Shown piece by piece: positions 1 through 6,704 of a stretch of DNA of 31,842 nt. The stretch's first letter is position 1; each line of letters starts with the position of its first letter. A program made the position numbers and the translations under genes. This DNA comes from JAAYZK01 sp964535025 (GTDB taxonomy: Bacteria; Planctomycetota; Phycisphaerae; SM23-33; FEN-1343), in the NCBI GenBank assembly GCA_964535025.1, contig CAZHRW010000268.1, positions 1 to 31,842 on the forward strand. The letters run 5' to 3'. Under the pieces are notes generated by a model. The model searched no databases. It saw only the letters and a list, made by a program, of their open reading frames with translations, and was not told where the DNA came from.

Positions 1-222
1 GAGGCCCAGGGCGGCGGCAACCTGAACGCCTGGGTGCATTACCGCCGGGGCGGCCGCGTCAATTTCATCTCCATCGACCCGCACATGGACGAATCGAACG
101 TGACGTTCTGTGATGGGCACACCGACACGCTGGGACGGATGGACCTCTACGAGACGATGTGGATGAGCATGTGGGAACGCCAGGAGGAGGTCCAGCGGGA
201 GCGGCTGCCCGGCAGCTTTTGA
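1..222 (+). CDS. Pseudopilin-like H-X9-DG protein, C-terminal fragment
   Basis: The reading frame is open from base 1 and ends in TGA, so only the last 73 residues are present; the N-terminus lies outside the window. The fragment holds a His, nine residues, then Asp-Gly (HMDESNVTFCDG), the signature of the prepilin processing-associated H-X9-DG domain found on type IV pilin-like proteins of Planctomycetes and relatives. From that His to the stop it has exactly the same length (46 residues) as the next gene, and the block LYETMWMSMWER is identical in both, so the two are tandem duplicates. By family, the missing part should carry a prepilin leader and one membrane helix. The function of the family is unknown; cell-surface or secretion pseudopilin is the usual guess. 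Confidence 0.8.
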   Translation, partial: EAQGGGNLNAWVHYRRGGRVNFISIDPHMDESNVTFCDGHTDTLGRMDLYETMWMSMWERQEEVQRERLPGSF

Positions 223-241
223 CCCGCCCCGAGCGTCGACC

Positions 242-279
242 GCCCGCGGGCGCGGCGTGAAAGCGCCGGTCCCGCGGGC
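242..279 (+). terminator. Hairpin after the first pseudopilin gene
   Basis: Arms GCCCGCGGG (242-250) and CCCGCGGGC (271-279) pair perfectly, and inside them CGGCG (253-257) pairs with CGCCG (264-268) around a six-base loop. It begins 19 bases after the stop codon. No U-tract follows, so an intrinsic terminator is likely but not certain; it could instead be a transcript-stabilising hairpin. Confidence 0.45.
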
Positions 280-286
280 TAAATGC

Positions 287-314
287 TTGATCTGGCGTGC
301 GTCTATGCTACAAT
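287..314 (+). promoter_or_regulatory. Putative sigma-70 promoter of the second pseudopilin gene
   Basis: TTGATC (287-292), a 16-base spacer, then TACAAT (309-314). It lies just past the hairpin at 242-279 and would give a leader of about 170 bases before the ATG at 491. I recognise no riboswitch or other structured RNA in that leader (about 320-490). Confidence 0.45.
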
Positions 315-490
315 CGGTATGGATTTGCGGCGGCCGTGGCGGCATTCTTTCTTTATCCTGCGGCCGTCCGGGGACTTGCGGCACCGCGTCGACGAATACG
401 GATGGTTCGCTATCGTAACGTCTTGTCGGAAAACGGGAGATGAAGGACGAACCGCGGGACCGCACGTTCATTAGACATCAGGAGCACATC

Positions 491-1318
491 ATGACGACGA
501 CCTTTCGACGGAGCCGGGGCTTCACGCTGATCGAATTGCTGGTGGTGGTGGCGATCATCGCCCTGCTGGTGGCCATCCTGCTGCCCAGCCTCTCGCGGGC
601 CAAGGAGATGGCCCTCACGATCGTCTGCGCCAGCAGACACAACGGCAGCTTCAAGGGCTGGACCTACTACCAGGACCGCTACAACGGCGTCTGGATCGCC
701 CCCTGGCACCAGGGCGACCCCAACAACGACGGGTACACCTACGACGAGCAGTGGCCACACACGATGATCCTCTACGTCGAGGGCGTGTTCATCCCGAGGG
801 GCCAGACCGTCTACATGCCCGGGCCAAACGGGCCCTGGTACGGCCCCAACGGACGGCACGGCCAACCGCCGACCTACTTCGACGACCCCGAGGAGGGCAA
901 GCACCTCCAGTGCCCCGTCGTCCAGGCCGGCCCGCCGACCAACGAGTGGTGGCACGACGTCACGACCCTGTCGTACTTCATCATGGGCGCCGAGCGCAAC
1001 AGCAGCGGCGACGGGTGGGATTACCATATCAGCAACTATCCCAAGCCGGAGTTGATGACTCATTCGTCCAGCACCGGCCTGCTGATGTGCCAGGCCGGCA
1101 GCACCACCGATCCCATGGGCGACACGAACTGCTGGGTCAGCTACGGCGACGGCACCGCGTTCGTCGCGCTCGACCCGCACCTGGACGAATCCAACGTCAC
1201 CTTCTGCGACGGGCACACCGAGACGCACAGCCGCGCCGAACTCTACGAAACCATGTGGATGAGCATGTGGGAGCGCGGGGACGAGGTCGAACACACCCTG
1301 CTGCCGCCGGGCTACTAA
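491..1318 (+). CDS. Pseudopilin-like protein with prepilin leader and H-X9-DG domain
   Basis: A 275-residue protein beginning with a class III (prepilin) leader: basic residues, then Gly10 before the cleavage point, Phe11 and Glu15 (RGFTLIELLVVV), followed by a membrane helix to about residue 31. The C-terminus carries His230-X9-Asp240-Gly241, the H-X9-DG domain that accompanies such leaders in Planctomycetes. The middle is rich in Trp, Tyr, Asn and Gly and matches nothing I recognise. The ATG at 491 is preferred over an in-frame start at 440 because AGGAG (480-484) sits six bases upstream and the leader then has normal length. By family it should be processed by a prepilin peptidase and sit in the inner membrane with a globular outer domain. 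It is a tandem paralogue of the gene ending at 222. Confidence 0.85.
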   Translation: MTTTFRRSRGFTLIELLVVVAIIALLVAILLPSLSRAKEMALTIVCASRHNGSFKGWTYYQDRYNGVWIAPWHQGDPNNDGYTYDEQWPHTMILYVEGVFIPRGQTVYMPGPNGPWYGPNGRHGQPPTYFDDPEEGKHLQCPVVQAGPPTNEWWHDVTTLSYFIMGAERNSSGDGWDYHISNYPKPELMTHSSSTGLLMCQAGSTTDPMGDTNCWVSYGDGTAFVALDPHLDESNVTFCDGHTETHSRAELYETMWMSMWERGDEVEHTLLPPGY

Positions 1319-1351
1319 CCCCGCCGCCCCCTGACAGCCCTACACGACTCG

Positions 1352-1386
1352 CGACGGCCGGGTTTCCCCGCGAAGCCCGGCCGTCG
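1352..1386 (+). terminator. Intrinsic terminator between convergent genes
   Basis: An 11-bp perfect stem (CGACGGCCGGG at 1352-1362, CCCGGCCGTCG at 1376-1386) encloses a 13-base loop and is followed by TTCTT on the plus strand. It lies between the pseudopilin gene (plus) and the MCE gene (minus, ending at 1432), so it may act on both transcripts. Confidence 0.65.
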
Positions 1387-1431
1387 TTCTTGGACGCCCT
1401 GAGCGGCCGGCGCCGGCAACGGCACAGCTCA

Positions 1432-2709
1432 CTACTCGGCGACTTCCTCCCAGAGGGCCTTCTCCAGGCGGCCGAAGCGTTCGTAGGCGTCGCGGATCTG
1501 GCGGCGGATGAGCTCGAGCTGCGGATCGCCCGGGGGTAACCCCTCCGGGTGAGCGCGCCGGAGGGCTTCGAGGCGGGCGAGGGCGTCGTCGAGTTGCCCG
1601 GCACCCTGGGCGAAGGCCTCGGCGGCAGCCTGGATGCCCTCGACGCGGGGGTCGGCCTCCTTCGGCGGGGCCAGCAGCCGCCACGGACGGCGGCGGATGT
1701 CCCGGGCCGCGGCCTTCAGGTGGGCCGAGGTCTCGGTGAGGTTGGCGATCATCTCGTCGATCCGCACGCCGTTGACCGTCACCATCCGCCGGGCCGCGGC
1801 CGTGATCTCGTTGGAATCCGCCAGCAGCGCCTCCAGACGCCCCCCGGCCTCGTTGAGCGTCTCGAACAGGACGGCCAGGTCCGTCCGCGTATACACCTCC
1901 AGACGGCGGGCGGCCTCGGCCGACGACCGCGAGGCCGTCTCGAGATCCGGACGGATCGTGTTCATCATCGCCTCGGTCTTGTCGGCGGCGGCGGCGGCGC
2001 TGTCCAGCGCGCGGTGCAGCTTCGCCATGGCCGCGGCCGGGTCCTCGCGGTCCAGCTCCTCCCGCAGCATGGCCGCATTGCGGCGGAGGTCGTCCACAAG
2101 GGCCCGCAGGCCGTCCATCGTCGCCCGAGTGTCGGCCAGCAGGTTCGGCCGGTCGGTCCCCGTCAGCTCCCCGCGGAGCGTCGCGGCGATGGCCGCCAGG
2201 TCCTCCAGGGCCCGCCCGGCGTCGTCGAGGGCATGCTGTAGCGTCTGGCGCTGCTCGGACCCGAAACCCATCTGCCGCTGCACGTCCCGCACGATGGGGT
2301 TGGGCCCGATCGTCAGCGCCGCCGGATGCGCCTTCGTCGCCGGCGGGCTGTCCGGCGAGCCGGGATCGAGCACGTGCACCTCCCCCACCCCGCCCAGGGG
2401 CGGGGAAACCGCCTGGAGGTCGGCGTCCTGGTGGATGATGACCTCCGCGTCCAGCCGGATGCGGAACCGGAATGTCGACCAGTCCGCATCGGGCCGCACG
2501 TCCTCGACGCGACCGACGACGATCGAGGAGAACTTCACGGGCGACCCGGCGCTGATCCCCACGTCGCCGATGCACAACGGGGCGACGGCGTAGATGTACC
2601 GCCCGCCGAAGCTCACCCCGGCCAGCCACAGGGCCACCCCCAGCAGGACCGCCCCGGCGGCCAGGACAAACAGGCCCGCCATCAGTTCGCTTCGCCTGTC
2701 GCGCTTCAT
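1432..2709 (-). CDS. mlaD: MlaD/MCE-family lipid-binding protein
   Basis: A 425-residue protein with a short basic N-terminus, one membrane anchor (about residues 10-31), an MCE domain (about 36-115, including GSPVKFSSIVVGRVEDV, typical of MlaD) and a long mostly helical, Ala/Leu/Glu/Arg-rich C-terminal region resembling the elongated helical part of multi-domain MCE proteins. Such proteins form rings that carry phospholipids between membranes, working with an MlaE permease and MlaF ATPase; both are encoded immediately upstream on the same strand. The ATG at 2709 is chosen because GGAGAG lies about seven bases upstream and the anchor then sits at the N-terminus; a longer frame extends into the intergenic repeat and is unlikely to be coding. 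It is separated from the mlaF-like gene by 216 bp, unlike the other overlapping genes of the operon. Confidence 0.88.
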   Translation of the reverse strand: MKRDRRSELMAGLFVLAAGAVLLGVALWLAGVSFGGRYIYAVAPLCIGDVGISAGSPVKFSSIVVGRVEDVRPDADWSTFRFRIRLDAEVIIHQDADLQAVSPPLGGVGEVHVLDPGSPDSPPATKAHPAALTIGPNPIVRDVQRQMGFGSEQRQTLQHALDDAGRALEDLAAIAATLRGELTGTDRPNLLADTRATMDGLRALVDDLRRNAAMLREELDREDPAAAMAKLHRALDSAAAAADKTEAMMNTIRPDLETASRSSAEAARRLEVYTRTDLAVLFETLNEAGGRLEALLADSNEITAAARRMVTVNGVRIDEMIANLTETSAHLKAAARDIRRRPWRLLAPPKEADPRVEGIQAAAEAFAQGAGQLDDALARLEALRRAHPEGLPPGDPQLELIRRQIRDAYERFGRLEKALWEEVAE

Positions 2710-2767
2710 AACGCTCTCCTGGCGCCCGGCCGAGCCCGCGGGCTCAATCGCCTGCGGCCCGGCCCGG

Positions 2768-2918
2768 GAAATCCGAAGCCCGAAACACGAAATTCCAAAC
2801 AACTCTCAAACAGATGAAGACGGCAAGCCCGAAACGACTGAACTGCCGGGTCTGGGTACTTTTCCGTTTTGCCGTTTTGGGGTTTGTTTCGCATTTCGTG
2901 CTTCGTATTTCGTGCTTC
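2768..2918. repeat. Imperfect inverted repeat made of CGAA-centred heptamers
   Basis: The left arm (2768-2802) and the reverse complement of the right arm (2884-2918) match at 26 of 35 positions. Each arm is a run of degenerate 7-base units of the form nnCGAAn (for example GCACGAA, ATACGAA, ATGCGAA in the right arm read on the minus strand), ending in ACAA. The roughly 80-base centre is unlike its GC-rich surroundings and shows runs such as CCGTTTT and GCCGTTTT. It fills most of the gap between the mlaF- and mlaD-like genes. Reading frames through it are low-complexity and should not be called genes. Its function is unknown; a dispersed, non-coding repeat family is the best guess. Confidence 0.75.
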
Positions 2919-2925
2919 TGCTGCC

Positions 2926-3804
2926 CTATGTCCGTTCACCGGTCGTCGAAAGAATATCCTGCTCATAGCCGCCGTCGAGCCGCCGCCGGGTCAGCGGGCC
3001 GTGGCTGTCGCCGCGGAGGAACTGGCGGATCAGCTCCGTAATCGGGTCCGACGCGGCCGGGGCGTCTCGGAGGGCCTCGAACGCCTCCCGCGTGGCGATC
3101 TTGAGCACCCGCCCGCGATCAAGCATGAGCATGCGGTCGGCGATGCGGAACGCCGAGTCCATGTCGTGGGTGACGACCACGCTGGTGACGCCCAGCTTGC
3201 CGGTCAGGTCGGCGATGAGCTGGTCGATCTCCGCCGCCGTCACGGGGTCCAGGCCCGCCGACGGCTCGTCGTAGAATAGCAGTTCCGGGTCCAGGGCAAT
3301 CGCCCGCGCCAGGCCGGCCCGTTTTTTCATCCCCCCGGAGATTTCCGCCGGCATGCGGTCGGCGGCCTCGCGGAGGTTGACCAGTTCGAGCTTGAGCTTG
3401 ACGATGATCTCGATGGTATTCTCGTCGAGGGTGGTGTGCTCCCGCAGGGGCAGGGCGACATTGTCGGCGACGGTCATCGAGTTGAACAGCGCTCCGCTCT
3501 GGAAGAGGATCCCGAACCGCAGCCGCAGGCGGTCCAGTTCGTCTTCGCCCAGGGCCGTCACCTCCTCGCCCAGCAGCTCGACCCGCCCGCCCGTGGGGGG
3601 CAGGGTGCCGACCATGGTCCGCAGCAGCGTGCTCTTGCCGCACCCGCTGGGGCCCATGATGACGAAGGCCTCCCCGCGGCGGACGTCGAGGCTGACGTCG
3701 TCGAGGACCCGCTGGTCGTCGAACGTCTTGACCAGGTGGGTCACGCGGGCGACGATCTCGACGCCGCCCCGGCGGCCCGGACTTGTCGGTGTTGGGTCGT
3801 TCAC
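2926..3804 (-). CDS. mlaF: Mla-type ABC transporter ATP-binding protein
   Basis: A 292-residue ABC ATPase with Walker A GPSGCGKST (51-59), Q-loop FQSG (101-104), the MlaF-like signature ISGGM followed by KKRAGLARA (155-168), Walker B LLFYDEP (175-181), a D-loop SAGLDP and the H-loop THD (212-214). The wording 'FQSGALFNSMTV' and 'EISGGMKKRAGLARA' is characteristic of the MlaF/Mkl family that powers MCE lipid transporters. A C-terminal extension of about 30 residues follows the ATPase core. The start is a GTG at 3804 overlapping the TGA of the upstream permease gene by four bases (GTGA), implying translational coupling; no clear Shine-Dalgarno is seen. It should bind the MlaE-like permease and energise lipid movement at the inner membrane. 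Confidence 0.9.
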   Translation of the reverse strand: MNDPTPTSPGRRGGVEIVARVTHLVKTFDDQRVLDDVSLDVRRGEAFVIMGPSGCGKSTLLRTMVGTLPPTGGRVELLGEEVTALGEDELDRLRLRFGILFQSGALFNSMTVADNVALPLREHTTLDENTIEIIVKLKLELVNLREAADRMPAEISGGMKKRAGLARAIALDPELLFYDEPSAGLDPVTAAEIDQLIADLTGKLGVTSVVVTHDMDSAFRIADRMLMLDRGRVLKIATREAFEALRDAPAASDPITELIRQFLRGDSHGPLTRRRLDGGYEQDILSTTGERT

Positions 3805-4622
3805 AGGTCGTAGACGTAGAACAGCACAGTGAAGATCGTGTCCACCACCACCAGCGACACGATCGTGTACACCACGGTCATGGTCGTTGCCCGCCCGACA
3901 CCGGCGGCGCCGTCGCGGACCTTGAGGCCTTCGTAGCAGGCCAGCAGGCCCAGCACACCGCCGAACACCGCGGCCTTGACCAGCCCGGTGGCGAAATCCA
4001 GCATGCGGACGTTGGTGGCGATGCGGTCCCAGTAGCCCTGGTAGGCCTCCGGGCCGAGCACCAGCACCGCGCTGGCGTAGCCGCCCGCGCAGCCGGCGAC
4101 GTCCGACAGCACGCTGAGGGCGACCATCGCGACGATCGTCGCCAGCAGCCGCGGGACCACCAGGTACCGCACCGGGCGGATCGCGTGCGTCCGCAGCGCC
4201 TCGAGCTCCTCGCTGACGGCCATCGTGCCGAGCTCCGCGGCGATCGACGCGCCGGCGAACCCGCTGAGCACCACCGCCGCCAGCAGCGGGCCCAGCTCCC
4301 GCATGAAGGCGATCCCGATGATGTTGGCAACCATCGACACCTGCCCGAACGGCTCGAGCGGCGGGGCCATCTGCAGCGCGAGGATCATGCCCACGAAAAA
4401 CTGCACCAACAGCACGATGCCCACCGCCCGCACGCCGAGCCGCACCACCTGCTGCGCCACGGCGGCCACGTCCAGCCGTCGCGGCCGCCCCAGCAGGGCC
4501 GCGCCGATCCAGTGCAGCGTTTCGCCGAGCAGCAGCGTCATCCCCCCCAGGTACTCGGCCAGGTCCAGCAGCTTGGCGCCGGCGGCAACCACCGGACCGC
4601 GGGATGACCGGGCGGCAGCCAT
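3801..4622 (-). CDS. mlaE: MlaE-family ABC transporter permease
   Basis: A 273-residue integral membrane protein matching the MlaE permease family: an N-terminal amphipathic stretch, several hydrophobic segments (about residues 55-75, 105-135, 155-185, 200-220 and 240-273), and the conserved stretch ELGPLLAAVVLSGFAGASIA followed by AELGTMAVSEELEALR, where the ATPase contacts the permease. The ATG at 4622 overlaps the stop of the upstream STAS gene (ATGA), which is why it is preferred over a longer frame starting at 4724. With the MlaF- and MlaD-like proteins it forms an inner-membrane lipid transporter. Genes for the periplasmic carrier MlaC and outer-membrane MlaA are not in the window. Confidence 0.9.
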   Translation of the reverse strand: MAAARSSRGPVVAAGAKLLDLAEYLGGMTLLLGETLHWIGAALLGRPRRLDVAAVAQQVVRLGVRAVGIVLLVQFFVGMILALQMAPPLEPFGQVSMVANIIGIAFMRELGPLLAAVVLSGFAGASIAAELGTMAVSEELEALRTHAIRPVRYLVVPRLLATIVAMVALSVLSDVAGCAGGYASAVLVLGPEAYQGYWDRIATNVRMLDFATGLVKAAVFGGVLGLLACYEGLKVRDGAAGVGRATTMTVVYTIVSLVVVDTIFTVLFYVYDL

Positions 4623-4972
4623 CAGGACAACACCTCCTCGACCGTCTTGCTCACCTGGAAGACGGTATCCAGCCGCGTGATCTCCAGCAGGCTGCGCACC
4701 GCGTCGGTCGGACAGCACAACCACAGGTCGATCTCGAGCCGGCGGACATGGCCCAGCAGCTTGATCAGCCCGGCCAGTCCCGCCGAGTCCATGTAGCGAA
4801 CCTCGCCCAGGTCCAGCACGATCCGCTCCGGCTCGCGGTCCAGCAGCTCCATCAGCGACCGCTGGAAGGCTGTGCTGCGGTGAACGTCCACGTCGCCGGC
4901 AACGCCGACCACCAGCGTCCGCCCGCGCTGTTCGATCACCCGGATCGGATTGATCACTCGCTCATGCGCCAC
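4622..4972 (-). CDS. STAS-domain protein (anti-sigma antagonist / MlaB-like)
   Basis: A 116-residue single STAS domain. The motif MDSAGLAGL (61-69) carries Ser63, the position phosphorylated in SpoIIAA/RsbV-type antagonists; flanking VVGVAGDVDV and IVLDLGEVRY form the expected strands. In proteobacterial Mla systems the STAS protein MlaB binds MlaF and controls the transporter, so its place directly before the permease gene fits that role. The preceding gene encodes an RsbW-like kinase, so Ser63 could be its substrate. The start is uncertain: GTG at 4972 follows a G-rich tract and overlaps the kinase gene by 11 bases; a second GTG at 4957 begins just after the kinase stop. Confidence 0.8.
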   Translation of the reverse strand: MAHERVINPIRVIEQRGRTLVVGVAGDVDVHRSTAFQRSLMELLDREPERIVLDLGEVRYMDSAGLAGLIKLLGHVRRLEIDLWLCCPTDAVRSLLEITRLDTVFQVSKTVEEVLS

Positions 4973-5426
4973 GGACCACCCCCCCCACCCGGCCGGCCGC
5001 GTCGGTGAGAAACTTGCACAGCCGCAGGCAGGTTCCCCCGTCCGGCGGGTGCGTGTATTCCACGACGTCCATGCAGCACTCGATGATGTGCGTGCCCAGC
5101 CCGCCCGGCCGTACGTCCTCCAGCCGGCGGCCGTGGATGGACGTCACGTCCCGCACCCGCCCGCGGTCCCGCAGGAGGATCTCCACGCCCGCCGCCGCCG
5201 TCCCGGCGTCCAGGGCCCGCAGCGTGATCTCGATCGGCTCGCCCGAGCGGCCCTCGTAGGCGTGCTCCAGGATGTTCGCCAGCGCCTCGTCCACCCCCGC
5301 CACCGCCTCCCCGCAGGCGTGGGCGCTGAAGCCCACGACCAGGCACAATTCCCGCACGGCCCCACGGACGACGGGCAGGTGCGACGGCGTCGACGCGATT
5401 CGCATGTAAATCGGGCCGCCGCTCAT
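4962..5426 (-). CDS. RsbW-like anti-sigma factor / serine kinase (HATPase)
   Basis: A 154-residue GHKL ATPase of the RsbW/SpoIIAB (HATPase_c_2) kind. The N-box DEALANILEHAY (46-57) has the Mg-binding Asn51; a G1-like DRG lies at 87-89 and the G2 loop PGGLGTHII at 107-115. These proteins bind a sigma factor or other partner and phosphorylate a STAS-domain antagonist. The next gene is exactly such a STAS protein, so the pair looks like a partner-switch. The ATG at 5426 overlaps the stop of the upstream gene (ATGA) and is preferred over an earlier start at 5471. No sigma factor gene is adjacent; the neighbours are Mla transporter genes, which suggests that the switch acts on lipid transport, though control of a distant sigma factor is possible. 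Confidence 0.8.
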   Translation of the reverse strand: MSGGPIYMRIASTPSHLPVVRGAVRELCLVVGFSAHACGEAVAGVDEALANILEHAYEGRSGEPIEITLRALDAGTAAAGVEILLRDRGRVRDVTSIHGRRLEDVRPGGLGTHIIECCMDVVEYTHPPDGGTCLRLCKFLTDAAGRVGGVVRGA

Positions 5427-5788
5427 CCCGCCGCCCCTTCCGCCGTCGAGGCCTCCAACCACCGGCGCCACCGGCCGATCGCCTCGCGCCGAGCGGCGTC
5501 GTCGGCGTACGAGCGGTAGCCGAAGTCTTGCCCGGTGATCCGCCGCAGCGATTCGATCGCGAACAGCCGCACCGCCGCCGCCTCATCGGCCAGCAACTCG
5601 ACCAGGTATGCCACCGCCCCCCGATCGCCCGTCCGGCCCGCCTCGATGACCGCCTCGATCCGGACCGGCTCGTCGGCGCTCTGCAGGCGCGCGTAGAGGC
5701 TCTCGCGCCCGAGTCCCGCCGGCCAACACCCGGCCAGACCCACGCCGATCGCCACCAGCGCATATCGATCCCACCCCAGTCGTCTCAT
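5423..5788 (-). CDS. Small HEAT-repeat-like lipoprotein
   Basis: A 121-residue protein with a short hydrophobic signal ending in a lipobox-like LAGC (Cys21), then two helix pairs of HEAT type (about residues 30-88, for example EPVRIEAVIEAGRTGD and EAAAVRLFAIESLRRITG). The tail (Y-A-D-D, then REAIGRWRRWLEA) resembles a Trp-x-x-Trp C-terminal pattern I associate with planctomycete HEAT proteins. The ATG at 5788 has GGAGA about six bases upstream. It is the first gene of the overlapping operon that runs through the kinase, STAS and Mla genes, so it may be an envelope-attached partner of the transporter. The exact function is unknown. Confidence 0.7.
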   Translation of the reverse strand: MRRLGWDRYALVAIGVGLAGCWPAGLGRESLYARLQSADEPVRIEAVIEAGRTGDRGAVAYLVELLADEAAAVRLFAIESLRRITGQDFGYRSYADDAARREAIGRWRRWLEASTAEGAAG

Positions 5789-5850
5789 CTATTCTCCCAT
5801 CGGCTGATCGAGGGGGGACGGTCCAGTGACACGACCGGTCCACCCGGGCG

Positions 5851-6525
5851 TTAGACGAGCCGCTTGAGCTGCCCGGCCACCCGGTCGGCGGCGCGGATCG
5901 GCTCGGGCAGGCGGTACCGCCGGGCGGTGCGGAGCGTCCAGGCGACCGCCTCGTCGAGCGTGATCCGGTGGCCGACCGATACGTACACGGGGCGGACGTC
6001 GTCGCGGGTCCGCACGACGGCGCCGATTACCGCCCCATCATCGACCAGCCTCACGCGGCAGCGGCGGCGGCGGCCGACGGGGCGATGCGTGCCGCACAGA
6101 CGGCTCTTGGCGACGCCGATGACGGGCAGCTCCAGCCATAATCCCAGGTGCGAAGCGATCCCCAGCCGCCGCGGGTGGGCCACGCCGCTGCCGTCCACCA
6201 ACAGCAGGTCCGGCCGCCGGGGGAGCTGGTCGATCGCCGCCAGTTCCGCCGGGGCCTCGCGGAAGCTCAGCAGCCCCGGGATATAAGGCATTCGCACACT
6301 ATCGACGGCGTAGGCGCGGGCGATCATCTCGCCGGTCGCGGCCTCCATCAGCACCGCGGCGGCGACGATCCGGCGCCCGCCAGCGGTGAAGGCACAATCC
6401 ACCCCGCCTACGGTGTTTACCGGAGAGGCGCACGGCTCGTGGCGGACGCGATCGGCCAGCCGGCGCTGCAGGGCGATCGCTTCCCGGGGTGTCAGATCCC
6501 ACGAATGTCGTATCCCGTCGGCCAT
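5851..6525 (-). CDS. nfi: Endonuclease V (deoxyinosine-specific repair nuclease)
   Basis: A 224-residue protein of normal length for endonuclease V, which cuts DNA one nucleotide 3' of deoxyinosine and starts repair of deaminated adenine. The three metal-binding acidic residues are in place: Asp43 in GGVDCAF, Glu90 in YIPGLLSFRE and Asp111 in LLLVDGSGVAHPRRLG; GIASHLG and GVAKSRLCG follow as in the family. The ATG at 6525 has a strong GAGGAGAG about seven bases upstream. The usual Y/R wedge region is present but the protein is unusually Arg-rich around residues 150-160. It lies 62 bp upstream of the HEAT-like lipoprotein on the same strand, so it could be co-transcribed with the Mla operon, although the functions are unrelated. 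Confidence 0.93.
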   Translation of the reverse strand: MADGIRHSWDLTPREAIALQRRLADRVRHEPCASPVNTVGGVDCAFTAGGRRIVAAAVLMEAATGEMIARAYAVDSVRMPYIPGLLSFREAPAELAAIDQLPRRPDLLLVDGSGVAHPRRLGIASHLGLWLELPVIGVAKSRLCGTHRPVGRRRRCRVRLVDDGAVIGAVVRTRDDVRPVYVSVGHRITLDEAVAWTLRTARRYRLPEPIRAADRVAGQLKRLV

Positions 6526-6546
6526 GGGCTCTCCTCGATCGGCCGG

Positions 6547-6572
6547 GGTGTCGCGACCGTTTTACCGACACC
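6547..6572. promoter_or_regulatory. Inverted repeat between divergent nfi and TPR-lipoprotein genes
   Basis: GGTGTCG (6547-6553) and CGACACC (6566-6572) form perfect 7-base arms around 12 bases; the left arm also overlaps the 8-base palindrome GTCGCGAC (6550-6557). It lies 22 bases upstream of the nfi start in the shared divergent intergenic region, so an operator is possible. There is no evidence for which regulator would bind. Confidence 0.3.
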
Positions 6573-6623
6573 ACCTTGGGCGCGAAACAGGTTGTGCGCC
6601 GGGCCGTCGGCGGCCGATAAAGC

Positions 6624-6653
6624 TTACCGGATGGGGTGCCGATCGGATACACT
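6624..6653 (+). promoter_or_regulatory. Weak sigma-70-like promoter of the TPR lipoprotein gene
   Basis: TTACCG (6624-6629), 18 bases, TACACT (6648-6653); expected start of transcription near 6660, about 45 bases before the ATG at 6705. The -35 element is poor, so this is tentative. Confidence 0.3.
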
Positions 6654-6704
6654 GTTCCTATGGTGTTGGCATCCCGCTGTTGATCGCCTTACGCGAGGTC
6701 CCTG

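Noticed and set aside
2594..3041. Several short frames through the mlaF-mlaD gap
   Set aside because: They translate the heptameric repeat into low-complexity peptides in several frames on both strands, with no ribosome-binding site.
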